Source: Galbula dea
Lineage: Eukaryota > Chordata > Aves > Piciformes > Galbulidae
DNA length: 64,000 nucleotides
Assembly: GCA_013399015.1 (NCBI GenBank)
Contig: VWZX01005646.1
Span: 71,230-135,229 of the forward strand
Reading direction: 5' to 3'
Positions 30,201-45,200 of the stretch are shown here, in pieces. The translations under genes were made by a program, and so were the position numbers. The notes below the pieces were generated by a model. That model saw only the letters and a program-made list of their open reading frames with translations. It ran no database searches and was not told the DNA's origin. Numbering within the stretch: position 1 is the stretch's first letter; the number at the start of each line of letters is the position of its first letter.

Positions 30201-33200
30201 CTTGAACAGCTTCACCAAAACAAAACAATAACAACAAAAAAATCACCCACCTCAGAGCGTACAAATTCAAAGGTCTGATATTTAAGGGCATCACTGGAAG
30301 CAAATACCACAATGCACACAGAAATTCACAGGTCTCCAACAGAAACCAGCAGGTATGGATTTTATACACCTTACAGATTGTTCTGGTTAAACACCAAAAT
30401 TAACTGCCCAGCAGCCAGAGCTTTTCATCTAGATACACAAACAAGGATGCATGCATCCACAAATGTCCACTGAAAACTGAGGTGCATCTTTTCAAAAGGA
30501 GCACCAAAAGGGCTCCTGGCCTTGGCAAGCAATGGTGATAAGGAACCACATCTTCTGTTTCCCTATCTTAACTCCATGAAGGCATCAAAAACTAACTGCT
30601 CAAAACACCAAACATCAAGGATATCTGGCTGGAAGGGCATTTAGAAAATAAAGTTTCCCATATTGATAATTGTATGTCTTTAAAAACAACAACTAAAACC
30701 CACATTTAAAAATATCTTCCCCCAATTTAAATGCAGAAAGCAATCTTACTTCATTTCCCATTTTCATGTAGTGTATTGGGTTTGCATGGCAGGGTTTTGG
30801 TAGTGGGGGAGGGGGCTACAGGGGCAGCTTCATTAAGAAGCCTCTGGAAGCTTCTCTGGCTCCAATATGGACCTTCCTCTGCCAAAGACCAAGCCAATCA
30901 GCAACAGTGATAGCATCTCTGCAGTAACATATTTAAGAACAGGTGAAAAAAATTTTAAAAAAACCACCAAACCCAAACAACCAGCTGCAGAGTAGTGGGA
31001 TATTAGAGAAACAACTCTGCAGACACTGAGGTGAATGAGGAAGCAGGGAGGAAGGTATGCCAGAGCAGAGATTCCCCTGCAGCCCATGATGAGACAGCAG
31101 GCTGACCACCTGAAGCCATGGATGTTAACAGTGCAGCAGATGCCCACCTGCAAGCCACAACTGGGGAAGCCCACACTGAAGCTCTCGGTTCCTGAAGGAC
31201 TGCACCCCAAGGAAGAGACCCACACTGCTCATGAAGAACTACAGCCTGTGGGAAAGACTCACAGTGGAGAAGTTCACTGAGAACTGTCCCTGTGGGAGGG
31301 ACCCCATGTTGGATCAGAGGAAGAGTGTGAGGAGTCCTTCCCCTGAGGAAGAAGGAGCAGTAGAGACAACATCTGACAACGAACTGACCACAATGCCCAT
31401 TTCCTATCCTCCTGTTCCACTGAGAGGGAAGAGGCAGAGAAATCAGGAGTAAAGTTAAGCCCAGGAAGAAAGGGGAAGGTGTTGCTAAGATCTGGTTTAT
31501 TTCTCATTATCGTACTCTGATTTAATTGGTAACAAACCAAATTGACTTTTTCTCTTCCAGAGTTAAGCCTGTTTTTTGTATGACCATTATTAGTGAGTGA
31601 TCACTCCTTGTCCTTGTATTGACCCAGGAGCCTTTCCTTATTTTTTTTCCTACCTATACCATGGTAGGGGGAGGGGAGCTGGGGAGGAGTGAGAGAGCAG
31701 CTGCGTGGTGCTTTGTTGCCAGCTTAAACCACAATGTAGACACTATAACGTACCATTGTCTTAGGCAGATGATACTATACATGAGTCACCACACTCATTT
31801 GTAATATACTGCAAGACAGCTAACTTGGAGTCACTAGAATTTCATGGAAACACACCAGATTATTAGTCAGCCTGTAACATCACAAGAAGCTCTGCCATTA
31901 GACTCAAGATTATATCCAAACCACTCTGCTCTAAAACACAGCTGGTACATCACAGGCCTTGCTTCAAAGCAGCTGACCTCTGTGACTGATGGAAATTGCA
32001 TATCCCTTAATCATTTGAAGAAAACCACTAACCACTTAATCAAAGTTGACCTGCACTTCTAGCACTGATGTTTTGTCCTGTCAGTCCTCTCCTAGTGACT
32101 GTAATTTTCACAGTTGTGAGAAAATTGAGTTACTAGTCTCAAAAGGTGGGTGTGATCTTAAGTTTAACTTCCTTATTTCAAGGAAAATTAAATCATTGTC
32201 ATACAGTCTAAGAACAAAAGACAATTCCAATAAAATCAAGTAAAATGCACTTGTTCATAACAGTTAGTGGGAAGTTACTGACCCCTAACAGCAGCAAACA
32301 TGTCACTGATTGACTACAGTACTTCATTCTTAAAATAATTATGTCCCATTTTACATAGAAGCCTATCTATCTAGTCTGGGCTATCTAATCATTGTGACAC
32401 TCTCTAACATCATGGATGGCATGTTTTGTTAACTCTAGCCGGGATAAATCATGAACAGAAAGTTTTTTGCACTCCAACTTCAGTATTTCCAGAACAAAGT
32501 TTTAGAAGTCACTCATTTCACTACTCTAGGCAGTGCAGGGTTTTGTTCCACCCAGTTTTTTAATCCTAGACTAACAAACATCTAAGTATCTACAAAATTT
32601 TAGTCCCCCTATTGACAAGTGTTCCTTGCTATTCATGATGCTGTCATTCATTTTAACTTGTTGCTCCCTGGTTGTCTTTCCTCTAGAAACTCTCAAGACA
32701 GGAATCCAAAAAAAAAAAAAAAACCAACAAAAAAAACCAAAAAAACCAGCAAGTCCTCTGTATTTGCAGAGGACACAGATTTTTCTAACAAACCTGCAGA
32801 CTAACGCCTCTTTATGGTGTGTTTTAATGACTCACACCTCTATCCTATCCTAGTTCTGGACATATTACTGATACTGTCCCCACAAGGGAAATCCATTCTT
32901 TTAAAAGGAATTGTTCCTAGTTTTCTACTACAATCTACAGTCCTACAGAATAACCTCGTTAAGAAACTGCACATTTCAGGAACAGATACCAAACATCAGT
33001 CAGCAGAGATTCACCAAAGATAGCAGGGTGCTGCCAACACATCATTCAAAGGCAGAAGTCCTTTCAGTCCCCCCAACACTTGCCTTTTCTGCTGATCTTC
33101 TCTGAGCTCTCCTTCAAAACCTTTATCACAAGAGCATCAGTTCTAACTATAAGAAGCCTTGATTTGGTCAACAGTTTCTGAGAGAGGCAGGCTTTCTTAT

Positions 33201-36200
33201 GTTTCCCCTTCATCACGTACCGCCTTTTGTATAAGGAAATCAAGAGACACATCTGAAACGAGGACTATCACACTACAGGTGCTTTAACACTGGCCAGAAC
33301 CAAACTAAATACTGCCTGCTTTACTGCCAACACACTGCCTACAGCTGTAAATCTACAGGATACTGCAGCACACCTAGGTCTGTTTCAAGCTCACTTTATT
33401 CAGCATGCCTCTTTCCTCAAAGGAGTTCATTGATATATGCTTCCTCTCCACACCTTTCCTTCCCTGCAGATGCATTAGCTTTGCATTTGATTAGGGGAGA
33501 AGTTGAAAGGAGCCAGTAACGACCTGATGTCAGTAGTGCTGACAAGCCATCTGTACTGCTGAGCCATCTGACAGTAACACAAATTTCAAACCTGCTTTGC
33601 TCCCCTCTCTTTTGGGGGGAAAAAAGCAAGCAGTTAGATGTCCCTTCTTCTAGATGTATTTTTAGCAAATAACAAAAGGTGGCTATAATAGGCATTGATA
33701 AATGCCCCTTCTAATTTGCCTTACTCTCTCTCCCATGTCTAACATACTTTGAAAGTCAGGTGTGACCACTTCTCCTTCCTCACTCTCTTCAGTGATCATT
33801 TCAGTTTCAGAAAGTGCTATCAGTATGCAAGCATAAGGTAAATCTTGCATTCCAATCCACAACAACAGAAGAGATCTATCAGAATTCATAGCTTGATTCA
33901 TTCATCAGAAGGAGTCCAAATTATTTAACACTAGATCATCTTTTAAAGGTTGAAATAATGAAGGGGTAGAGTGCAAAAATAAGAAGCTCCTTAGAAGTAG
34001 CCAAAGATAGAAGTCTACAAAGCTGATGTAACCTTAGCTAACGAAGCAGAGCAAAGACACCAGTTGCAACCCAGCATGTAAAGCAACTAGAATATATTAG
34101 ACCCAAGCCAGTGGCAAGCCCTGGTTTCAGTCAGCCTTTGTCCAATTTAAAGAATGCAGCTGTCAGTAGACAGGCACATTATTTTTTCAATAAGGATTTT
34201 GCTTATAGTTACAGTCTTTCAATTTAGGACTCATTTAGGAGAAAAAAAAAAAAATCAAAAGTCTTCAAACACTTGAGTCTTTGACTTCTTTTTGTTTCAC
34301 TTCAGAGAATGTTCTCTTCTGAATAAATGTTACAAAAATGGATTAAGTTAGGCCTTATTGCTCATCAGTAAGATTCTTCTGTCAAACGTAAGCTCATTAA
34401 GGTACAATTAGAAGTCAACACAGACTTCCTCTAAGTTAATTTCTTTTGTTTGCTGTTTGAGGGTCTTTTGCTTGCTTGTTTTTCCACTTTAATCTCAAAC
34501 TGTAGAGAGACATATCAAACTGGTTTATGTACTATTTTTCCACCCCAGTTAGCCAGAAACTGTGTATGTGGATCTGCCCTATTATGTATGGGCACAAGAC
34601 TCTGCTTCAACTGCAAAGAGAAAGTCACAGGGGAAGTTACACACTCTGCAGAGAAGGTGCTTACTGAGCCTCCTCAGAGGTGAGCATATCACAATTGCAA
34701 GTGAGTGCCAGCTAAAAATTGTTATTTCCCCCTCTGTAAGACAGCTACAAAAGTAGTGTCCAAACAGGTCAGTATTTTTGTTAGGGACCAGCTCTCCATC
34801 ATGTGCAACTCCAGCTGGTGACTACCTCATACCTTTTTGGTCGGCAGGGTGAGGGGGCACATGTGGGTACTTGGAGTGCTTCTTGATATGGAAGTTCACG
34901 TTGTCCAGCTCCACGTTCAGGCTGATGGAGGCGGCTGAATCACTGTCCATTGTGGACTGGAAGCTGCTGACTGAAGTGCGCTTGCTAGGGCTGGCAGAAT
35001 CTTTTAGTGTTGGGTAAGGGGGAAGATACAGGGAGGAGAAGGGTTCATATGGGTATCATGAGGGTACCGGAGAGGAGAGAAATTGTCTTTAGTACATAAA
35101 GACCAGTGTGCAATACTACAGGAATACAGTATTTTCACAGTTCTAATCCTATCTCCAGGTATGCATGCCGACATATTGGCCTTTCTTTAACGCAATACTA
35201 CAGGGCCCAAATCAAACAGAAGTCTGCCTGAGAAACAGAGGGCAGCAATTTACTCGCTCTTCTCCATTAGAAGCATGAAGCTTTACCACTTCCACCAAAT
35301 ACAAAATACTGTATCCATCATAAGAAACAGGAGAACTAGCTAGGTTATAGTTTTCTTAGATTCTTACAGCCCCATGCGTGCACACAGAAACACACACACA
35401 CATAAAGCAAGACATGGTTAAACTATGTTCCGAAAGACTGGGGATAACGGGGGAGAAAGGAGAGCAAGAACAAGATACAGGTGAAACTCACTGGCTAAGT
35501 TATCTTCTCCTTCATCAGCAATCTGCTCTGTGTCACTATCATCAAACTTGATGTCTTTGAACCAGGATGGCTCAGAGTGCCCCTCTACAGAGTTCACAGA
35601 GTCACTGTCTGGAGATGGGGTTTCTGAGAACTCCGTGCTCTAGAAGACAAGGAAGAAAAAAAGCTGTTAAAAGTGCATTTCTGTTGAAATATTAAGCAGC
35701 CTGATACAAAAAGAAATCAGGTATTTTAAAAATCAGAGGATACTCAGTGGGCTGAGCCAGGTTAGTCACAGAACCACCCCCTTTGGCATGAAATAAGAAC
35801 TCTTTCAGACAGACATGCTTAGTCTCTGCCTCCTCCCCACCAGTTGTGACTAAGTGGCACTAAAGGACAAGCTTATTCTACTGCACGTTTTCTGTCACTA
35901 CATCCAACTAAGCAGTTTTGAATGCTTCTTGTCTCCAGCTGAGATGAGCGATGACCATATCCTTTGCCCAGAAACCAGCACATGCAGCTTTTAGTGGAGG
36001 TTAATTTCAAGTTACTGGAGCAATTCTGTGACTGACCAAAGTCAGTAGCTCAAAGAGATTCACTCACAAGTCAGGCTCTAGCTGGGGCTACTGTATCAAA
36101 ACAAAGCCTGGTTAGAGTGCCAGAAAACCTGGGAAGCATCAAGGCAATTTTTACCAGCCATCCCAATGCCTCAGACACCTCAAAAGGAAGTTCTCACTAT

Positions 36201-39200
36201 CATTCCTTTGGCTACAGTGGGTGCAGCAAGCAACTGAGTCAACAACACTATTTCTCCTTACTCTCACCCAGGAAAAATGAGAACACAGAGTGCTTTCAGC
36301 TAATGAGAACGAGAACTGGCTTTAAACCTTTAATAACATAAGCCCCTCACAAACAGCCAAGAACAGGGATCCACAAGCACTTGCTCATTAAGGGCAAGCT
36401 TTAACTAGCAAACAGAGTGCAGCTAACTAGCTGAGATGCCTGGTGAAGATCAGAGCCATCTCAATGAAGACCATATGAATATGGCCAAGAGCTGAAATGC
36501 ATGAGAAAGACAAGATGCTAATAGCTGCAAGCTTTCTGACTTGAGGTCTAGGAGACAAGTGAGCCATTTTTCACTGTGAGAACATGGAATATTCTCAAAT
36601 GAATGCTTTTAGGTAATAGAGTCTACAAAGATACCATGTTCAAGTTAAAAAACAATCTGATCACTCCGGCCAGTGACTGCTTTTACCACCCAGCAAGTTT
36701 GACTGCAATGAAATATGGTAAGATAGTACCTCTGGTCACTGGTTCCCTGCCTCCCACTCAGCCAGCCAGTCCTATCTGGGAGGCATGACAAAGACCCCCT
36801 TCCAATCTTGCATCATGTGGCAAAGGTACAGAATTCTTTATTACTGCCATCAGCGGAGATCAGAAGAACGTTACCAATATAAGATGATCCAGTACTGTGT
36901 ATCTATAATATTCATTCTTGGGAAGTTTTTAAAAGAAGTCATTTTGAAACAGAAGTAGAAAACCACCACTGTGTCTTGGTCACCAATTACTGCACACAGA
37001 TTCTAGATTCTGCGTAATAGCACAACTGTCCCAAGAAACAACTGTGCTGTTCTAAAGCTTCTGTGGAAGATGTCCGCCATGAAAGGCACTGGCCTAGATT
37101 AGAGACCCTTCCCTTCATTTTAGGCAGCACAACATGTAGCAACTCATCCTCTACAGAGGACAGCCCCAAGCTTTCTAGACAAAGGCAGTTTCCTCAGGCT
37201 AAGTAAAAAGGGCTTGACCCAAATTCTCTGCACAGGAGAGCTAATTTAGAAAACACACAATGGCTGCTGAAAACAGGATTAGAAAAGATTCTAGTTAGCA
37301 GCCAAACCCAGCAAGAACATAGCTTTCCTACTCCTTTTACCTGTAATGGTCTGTAGAGAGCATACTCATCTCTGAAGAGATTATCATGATGACTGACACA
37401 TTCTAGCCAGCGGCCATCAACCAACGCTTGTCCGATTGCAATGGCTTGGACCCTGGAGGTGTGAAAATAGAATAGTTGTCTATGTCTAGTTCTAAATACA
37501 GATGGTTTATGGTACAAGCATTCTACAAAAGGAAAGAGTTGTTTGCTACATACTACTCATCAGGATTCCACTGCTATGTTTAACCAGACATTGTTTAAAA
37601 TATTCTGGAGAGGCAGAGTGTACTGGTTCAAGTATGGAGCTAGATAAAAAGACTGACTGTAATATGAACTCTGCTGAGGCTTCCAACAGACGATTGAGAC
37701 ATATTGTTTGCACTCCTCCAATACTGCTAGCTTGTGTTATACATACTGAGCATCTCTGCTGAGTGAGGACTGTTGCCCTACACTTAAGAACCATCTGAAG
37801 TTCTATCCCCCTCTCACACAGTTAAATATACCATATACTTTATACTCATAAGGGTAAGAGCCTGACAGACCTACCAAGAATTTAGCTATTAGTGATCTCT
37901 GATCCCAAGGGGAGACTTGCCCTCTGGAGAACATTTTTGGACAGTCTTTGTAATGCACTCACTGTCTTTCAACTGCTTGAGTGATACTTGTCCCACAAAC
38001 TACTCCCACACAGCCCCCTGTACCCAGTTGTTTTGGGCCACACAAAGCCAGAACCCTACCTCCTTTGGTAGGAAGTAAAAAAGAAATCTGAATTTTCTTT
38101 CTTTCTCATCTTGCTGCACAGGGGTCTATCTCTGCAGTCTATGGTACCCTCTATGAGCTAAAGCTCACAACCTACTGTCACAGAAACAGGAGACACCTGC
38201 TGTCCTAAAGCACTGAGGTTACCTTGTGGTTATGTGCCCATTTCTGATGAGCCAGTTGACCAGCTCTTTTCCCACAATGCAGTTGGGATGTGTCCGCAGC
38301 CAGTAGCGATGGTCTTGAAACTCCATCCCACTGTTGTGATGGCAGATTTTCTTCCACAGATCTTTCAGCTGGACTGAGTCCTTGACAGGGAGACATGTAA
38401 GTTACTTGCTAGTCTGACCTTAGCAGCTGTTTAAAGGACATCAACCTGGGCCCTCAGATCAGCTTCTAGATAAAAGCCTTCCACAAACAGGCATAAAATC
38501 TAAGCCACTCTGCACGACTTAAGCAAAGGTGCAAACACATGAGAACAGCACCTTGTATCTTTCCTTATATAAAGTTGAGAACAAGGAATAAAAAAAGTGG
38601 GCATCCTCAGAATTAAGGGGAGGGTTGCTTTTAACATGGCAAAATTTTGTACTGCCTACAAGGTACTTAAGTGCTCACTACTGTTGCCTCACACTCTATT
38701 CTCAAGCTCAGGTGATGTCCATAGATATAGAGGACAATGAAAACATTCTCTGGAAGAAGGTTTGTCTATATAATCTGTGCTCAGTCTAGGCTTTTTCAAG
38801 CATACTAGCCCATTATCAAGCCTAGATATAAAGCAAGCACTTGACACAGCAATGCACACTGTTATGTACAAGTCCTGGGATACCATTTCTTATTGAAGAT
38901 TCCTTTTTTATATTCCAGTATAAAGCCTTTTTTAGACACTGCTGGCTTTGGCCACTAAGCAAAAAAGTTGTGTACCCTTCCCATGACAACTGAGTATTTT
39001 TGGATCTGTGGATCTCTTCTCCTCACCGCTTGGAACACTTCAGATTATACCTCAAACATTTTCAGGCCTGTTAAGCACGAGCACGAACTCTTGAGTAGAC
39101 TATGTTCAATCCAAACTGAGCTGTCTCTCTGGAACTGGCCCCTTTTGCTTTCCCTTATGCACCTTCGCTTGGCACAATCTATTGTTGCAGATTGGAAACC

Positions 39201-42200
39201 GGGACTTGGGATTACTCTGAGAGAACAACAGAGCACCCCAAGGAGTGGGGAAGAGACACTGCAGTTCAGTTTCTCAAATGCCTTAGTGATTCTGTTTTCA
39301 TGTAAGAGAGATAAAACCAAAAACTGGTTTCAGCTTTCCAGTTAACTGCTAGACACACATTATTGCACTTTCCCAAAGGTGCCCCGAGATGCAAGAGTTT
39401 TGCTCTACTTCTGCTACTGAACTGGCCTTCTGCTTTTATTTCAAGCAGTGGCTCCCATTCCATAACAGATACAGAGTCAAACGGATCAGTAATGGAACAT
39501 GTCCCAGGTTCACAAGATTTGACGCAAACAGTGATTCCACAGTTCAGCTGCTTTGTAGTTTACCCTTAACTTGCATGGTGAATTCAGTAAACTGAACAAA
39601 CTGGCAGAACACAGCAAATCCTTGCAACTAAGATTTTGACCTCTAGTTCAAAGAAGTATGTGCTTACTCCAGTGTACATATATCCTCCCCCACCTTTTAC
39701 TTCACGAGCAAAGTTCATTAGAAATTGAATGTTTTAAGTTTTATATTAACTCCTGATACAGACTCAGCTCTACATGCTAAGGGCATTAAACAGTGGGAAT
39801 TCACAGAAAATCATTAATTGACATTAACTGGCCCAAATCATTAACTGATCCTGCATTTTCTGTTCTTACATCAACAGAAGCGATACTACCAATCCTCTTC
39901 TCACCCAAGGAAGGAAACAGGCCAAAAAATAAATAAATTTAAAAAATCACACAACATGAAGCTGAAGTGCACTGAGATTTGATCATGTTGGTCCAAGTTG
40001 CATTCATAGCGTTTTAAATTCCATTTTTCCTGCACTATCATTCATGCATGGTGCAGTGCGGTGTAAAGACATGCTTTAGAAGTGTTTCTCCCTCACATGG
40101 TTACCCATTTACAGAGCACCCTGGAAAGGAGTTGTGCACATGATCAGGAACTAGAGTGTTTCTGCACCCTCAGGAATACTTCTATGCATTTTGCTGACAG
40201 CAGGCAAAAATCTGACAACACAGAATTTAGCCTTCCTGATTTTGGCAATGGGAAGCAACCTTGAATCTTTTAATGTGTGAAAAACACTCCCCTTCTCTGC
40301 ATCATTTTTGAATCATTTGTAGGAAACACTTCCCCTCTCTCAAAGAGAAGGAACACTTTTCTGCTGAACATTGTACAGTAACTGCCACCTACAACACTGC
40401 CTCTGTGGGGAGAGGATAATAAGATTACACAGAACAGAGCTGCACATTGATTTTTCTTCAAGCAAGTAGGTCATTACAACCTTCTACAAAATGTTACATT
40501 TATCCTGCAAACAAGGGGAGAGGCCAAGGTAAGTTTTGGCCCAAAAAGGTGTAACAGCTTTAACTCATCCATCATGGTGTAATCATTCTGAAGCAGCCAT
40601 TTAAAGGTCCAATTATGTGACCTATGAAAGGGAAAATCTGAACCTAGGCAAACACAGAATCAGGTCATTGCATCACAGCTGCAGCCACAACAGGTTTAAC
40701 CCACAAGGAGCCACCGTACACCAACTCTACACTGAGTAACACACTTCCCAAGACTAAAACTGTAAACATCTTTATGCAAACACTACATGAAACAATGATT
40801 TGTTTCAGCAAAACAGAAGTGAACAAAGCGGCATCAATATTCTCCATCCCTGCACCACCTAGAGGAGGGGTCCAGGTAAGAGTGCTCAGACAGAAGCCTT
40901 TAAAAGCAGCAAGGTACTTCTGCTGCATGAAATAAGAAAGGCAAACTTTACTGCCTTCATAGAGCAAGACAAGCAGAAGTCTGAAAGGTACCAGAAGGAT
41001 TTTGCGCTCATCTTCATTGGTGTCTGCCTTTGTATGTGTGCGACTGGCCTGGGGGCTGACAGATGTCTCATAGGCAGGCACCATTGGGGAACCTGACCGA
41101 TCCAGTGACAGGTTAGTGATGCTGGCTGATCTGTAATGGAAGAGAGAAGAATTGAAGTATAAGTCTCCCTTGTGCAGTACATCACCAGAGCATGCATTGA
41201 TAAAAAGCAACTCAAACCTGTGACATTGGTCATTCTCCTTAGCACAGACTTGCTGCTTCCTCCCCATCAAAGCAGAAGAAAGGATGCCTAGGAAGCCAGT
41301 GTATTGCTTTGGAACATGTAAATTAAACAAACTTCTGCAAAGTTCTTTGTAGGAAGCAGTTAAAACCAATTTTAGGCACAGCAACTCATGCATTTGAATA
41401 GACTGGGGAAGGGACAGGAAGCTGCATAATAGAAGCTCCAGTAGTTTGGAGGCAAGACAGTTGTCAGCAAGGGCAGCCAACACCAGGATCTCTGCAAAAG
41501 GGCACTGAGATTACTCCCCTCTCCTTGGCCAATTTAAAACTCCTTGTCTTCAGCTCTCTGAAATACACAGCTTACAGCTTGTACAGTGTGGAAGTTTGAG
41601 TACTTGGTCCCTAGGGTGGTTAAACTGTCTGCTGAAGTTGGATGTCACTCCAGCTGGCAATTTCCTTTGTACTGTGATATGAAGCATCCACCTGGTCTCA
41701 GCCCAGCTGTTAGGAACTTGGCTATGCCCTCCAGCACAAACACACCATTTTGCAATAATCACTGCAAAGCTACAAACGCAAATACAAGTTCCATATACCT
41801 TCAGCTCTCAAACATCACAACTAGATTAAGCCTCTGAAAAACATGAGTGCATTGTCTTGTCATGCAGCACCATAAAGTACACAGAGTAAGCTATTCATTC
41901 TAACCGCTCCAAGGAGTGGGGATGGAAAACACTTCTGCATACAGCAACAGAGAAGCTCAGAACACCAATGCTGAACTGAGTCAAGAGGCTTGCTGTAGTT
42001 TCAGTGATGAGAACTTGTTGCCAGCCTCTGGTCTTTGGAATGAATCTCAGATAACTTCACAGAGCTTGCTAACAGGCTAACAGACACTCTAATTATTCCC
42101 AAGAATTCTCAGTCAATGACGTGGCTGAGCCTAGGCATGAAATAGCTATGCTAGCCTGTTTCACCTTTTGTACTCCAAGTAAGTAGGTGCTGAAGGTACA

Positions 42201-45200
42201 ACAGTCTCGAAATCACTGCTTTTTCCTCCTCTTTCTCTTGAGAGGGAATACTGGACTGCTAAAGTGTTTTACTTAGCTAGGTCCTTCCTTAGTCATTTAT
42301 GCATAATCAAAGGAAACTGTTGGCACTACATCCATGTACATCTAGGGACGATAAGCAAAATCTTTCTGTCATAGTCAGGCGTTCAAGGCAGGCTAAAGCT
42401 GCCAGTCTTCTACCATCCAGATGCTCTCGAGTTGAATTTAGAACTTGCAGAGTTATGCAGCTTAACAGAAAGCATTCTTATGCAGAAGATGAGCCTGACA
42501 TCAAAGTCCATCGTAAAGCAAGCACACCTCTCAGTTGTTTCGCAATAGCTACTTTAACTGTGCAGCCTACCAGTAAGCAGCATTGTACAAGGGCACTAAG
42601 CAAGAGTTACAAGAGTCAGATTTCATATTTGTGTCTTTATCACCACAAATTACATCCAGGACTGTATTGTATTTATCTTTTCTAAAAACAGAGGGGGAGA
42701 TTTTGCAATAAAACCCCCAGTCCTTTAGAAGGCCCTGCAAAGGAGAAGTTGGAATCTCTCCACTTACAACATTTGACCATTATGCTGGTTTTATTCCCCG
42801 ATATATAATCAGTCTGAGAAATAAAACAACACAAGCAAGGTGTTGTTTATGCAAGGTGAGGACAAGTCACTGGGCCTGGTCTTGGTGGATGCACTGCGGT
42901 CTGTGTTCCAGGAGCTATCAATCCCTTGTGTTTGCACAGGTCACTACCCACTGTGGGTCTGTCCTAGTTCACCTGATCCTGGCTTCCCACAGCACAGGCA
43001 TTGTGTCTGGCCCTGTCCCCTAAAAAGCTGCTGCTGATGGCTGGTATTGACAGCTGTTACACCTCAGCCAGGGGCTGCACTGCCACCTTGGCAACTTCAG
43101 TAAGCAGTAGGTTTTCATGTTGTAGCTCAGCTGTATGTATTGTATATTAAAGGAGGTGATTCTGCCCTGCTGAAGAAGAGAAGGCTCCAGGGAGACCTTA
43201 TTGCAGCCTTTCAGTACTTAATAGGGGGCCTATAAGAAGGATAGGGACAATCTTTTTAGTAGGGCCTGTTGTGATATGACAAAGGGTAATAGTTTTAAAC
43301 TAGAAGAGGGGAGATTTAGAGTAGACATAAGGAAGAAATTTTTTACAGTGAGGGTGGTGAAACACTGGTTACAGGTTGCCCAAAGCGGTGTTAGATGCCT
43401 CATCCCCAGAAACATTCAAGGTCAGGTTGGAGAAGGCTCTGAGCAACCTAATTTAATTAAAAGATGTACCTGAAGGGTACATCTCAGTCACTGAAGGGAG
43501 TTGGACCAGATGGTCTTTAAAGATCCCCTCCAACCCAAAACATTCTTTGATTCTGTGATACCCCCTAGCCACAGGGAAAACATACATTATTAAGTAACTT
43601 CTGCTACCCGCAACTGAATGCACTCAACCTGCGTCTTTTTGCTTCACCTCATCTAGAAAGAGACACGGGCCAAACTAGCCTCTAAGAAACATCTACAACC
43701 ACTTTGAGAAGATATAAAGGCTAGTATTGCTTAGCTCAAAGCCAATAGCTTTGTTTCTTCAGGCTTAGAATTTTGGCAGAGATAGGTTACACCTCTTCAC
43801 TACTTCTCAAACGTGAGTTCAGACAGGTAAGTACTATGGCAAGTACTTAGCTAAAATGTAACCTGAATGAGCAGTTTGGGCCTGCTAGGTCCAGCTTAGA
43901 ACCTTCCTGCTGCTGTATTTGTGAGCAAAGGCCTTTTTTAAAATAGACAACATCAATTCAAACAGGAAGCAGGACAGCATCCTCAAAGTTTCAGGCATTT
44001 CTTGACATCACTGCAGTTATTTAGAACTGAACTTTTAACTCTGGACTCCTTGCCATGTTTGTCCAGAATTGATTTCTGGTACTAGTTTATTCACTGGCAT
44101 TTTACTACCTATAGGTGAGATCTTTGGTTCTCAGCTGTGCAGTTAGTTTGCATCTCCTCCTAACTGTCCCCATAATACAGAAGATAAAGACTCCAACCAG
44201 TCTGTTCCCTGAAAGGCACACCCAGCATCCTTCCCAGCTGAGTTCCCTAGTCTCTACCTGTCCTGCCAGATCCCAAAGTGCTAAACATTACACCAATGCA
44301 AAGACATCTCTGAATGTCTCCTGACTCCAACACAGAAATTTGTGTTGTCTCTCTCCTCTACTCCTCATATCCTTGCCTAACCTTTATTTCCCCATTTTAA
44401 TCATAGTAGAAGCACTGTGATGTGGAAATTACTTGTTCCTTTAATACCAGCCTATTTAAGGGGATTAACTCAAGCATTCATAACTTACACTAAAGCTCTC
44501 ATGAACATTTTCAAGTTCGCTCCAGCACTCTTGCATGAACACCTATGATGGGATTTTAGCCTAAGGAAGCCTAGCAACTTAAACAATATTATACTTAATG
44601 GAGGAGCAAAAGGAGCAGATAGGATGGGGGGGAACCCACAAAACAAGCAAACAAAAACTATACCTCTGCTCCTGCCCAACCTCAGTCTTTGCCTTCTATT
44701 ACCGAGTCTCTTTTACTCCCTTTTATTCAGCTTCCTCCAAACTCTACCTTTCTTAGCCACTTCCTTCTTTGTCCTCTCTTCACCATCTCTATTTGACAGA
44801 CTCATCAGTCATTGAGGTTTCTCAAAAGTAGTACATTTATTAATATGACTATGTATATAAATGGTCTTTCCTTACCATTACATATGGGTAATGGAGTGTC
44901 CTGTTTTAGACATGAAACAGTAAAAACATGGCCCAAAATAACAGGCTTACCAGTGAAGATGTACTAGGAGTGCAGAACAGAAAATAGTCATATATGATTA
45001 GTTTACCTGTTCCTAGCTGGTGACTTCCCTGCATCCTCCTGGACAGACCCAAGGCGTGTAGACAATGTGGTTGTTGAAGAATCTGAGTGAATCAAGCTGC
45101 AAGAAAAAGGAGTATGTTACAGGTGTTTGAGAGATTTGCCACATGCAGCAGCATCAGAACAGATGGAATTATGATACATTTAATTATAATGTTACCTCTC

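Larger units (their letters stand above)
28173..34832 (-). other. PIKFYVE intron 12 (longest intron)
   Basis: 6.66 kb holding a CR1 (29918-30180), the solo LTR (30772-31733) and A-rich tracts at about 28216 and 32708-32753. I see nothing else of note in it. Confidence 0.65.
41131..45006 (-). other. PIKFYVE intron 7
   Basis: 3.9 kb holding one CR1 with a GC-richer block next to it. The reading frames around 41.1-41.5 kb and 42.3-42.7 kb show no family similarity. Confidence 0.6.

Noticed and set aside
31035..31452. Plus-strand frames of 81 and 73 codons
   Set aside because: They are inside the solo LTR and read its internal repeats; no viral or host protein is encoded.
40665..41483. 272-codon minus-strand open frame
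   Set aside because: It is PIKFYVE exon 8 (40992-41130) with flanking intron that happens to be open; only the middle matches the family and both borders have good splice sites.
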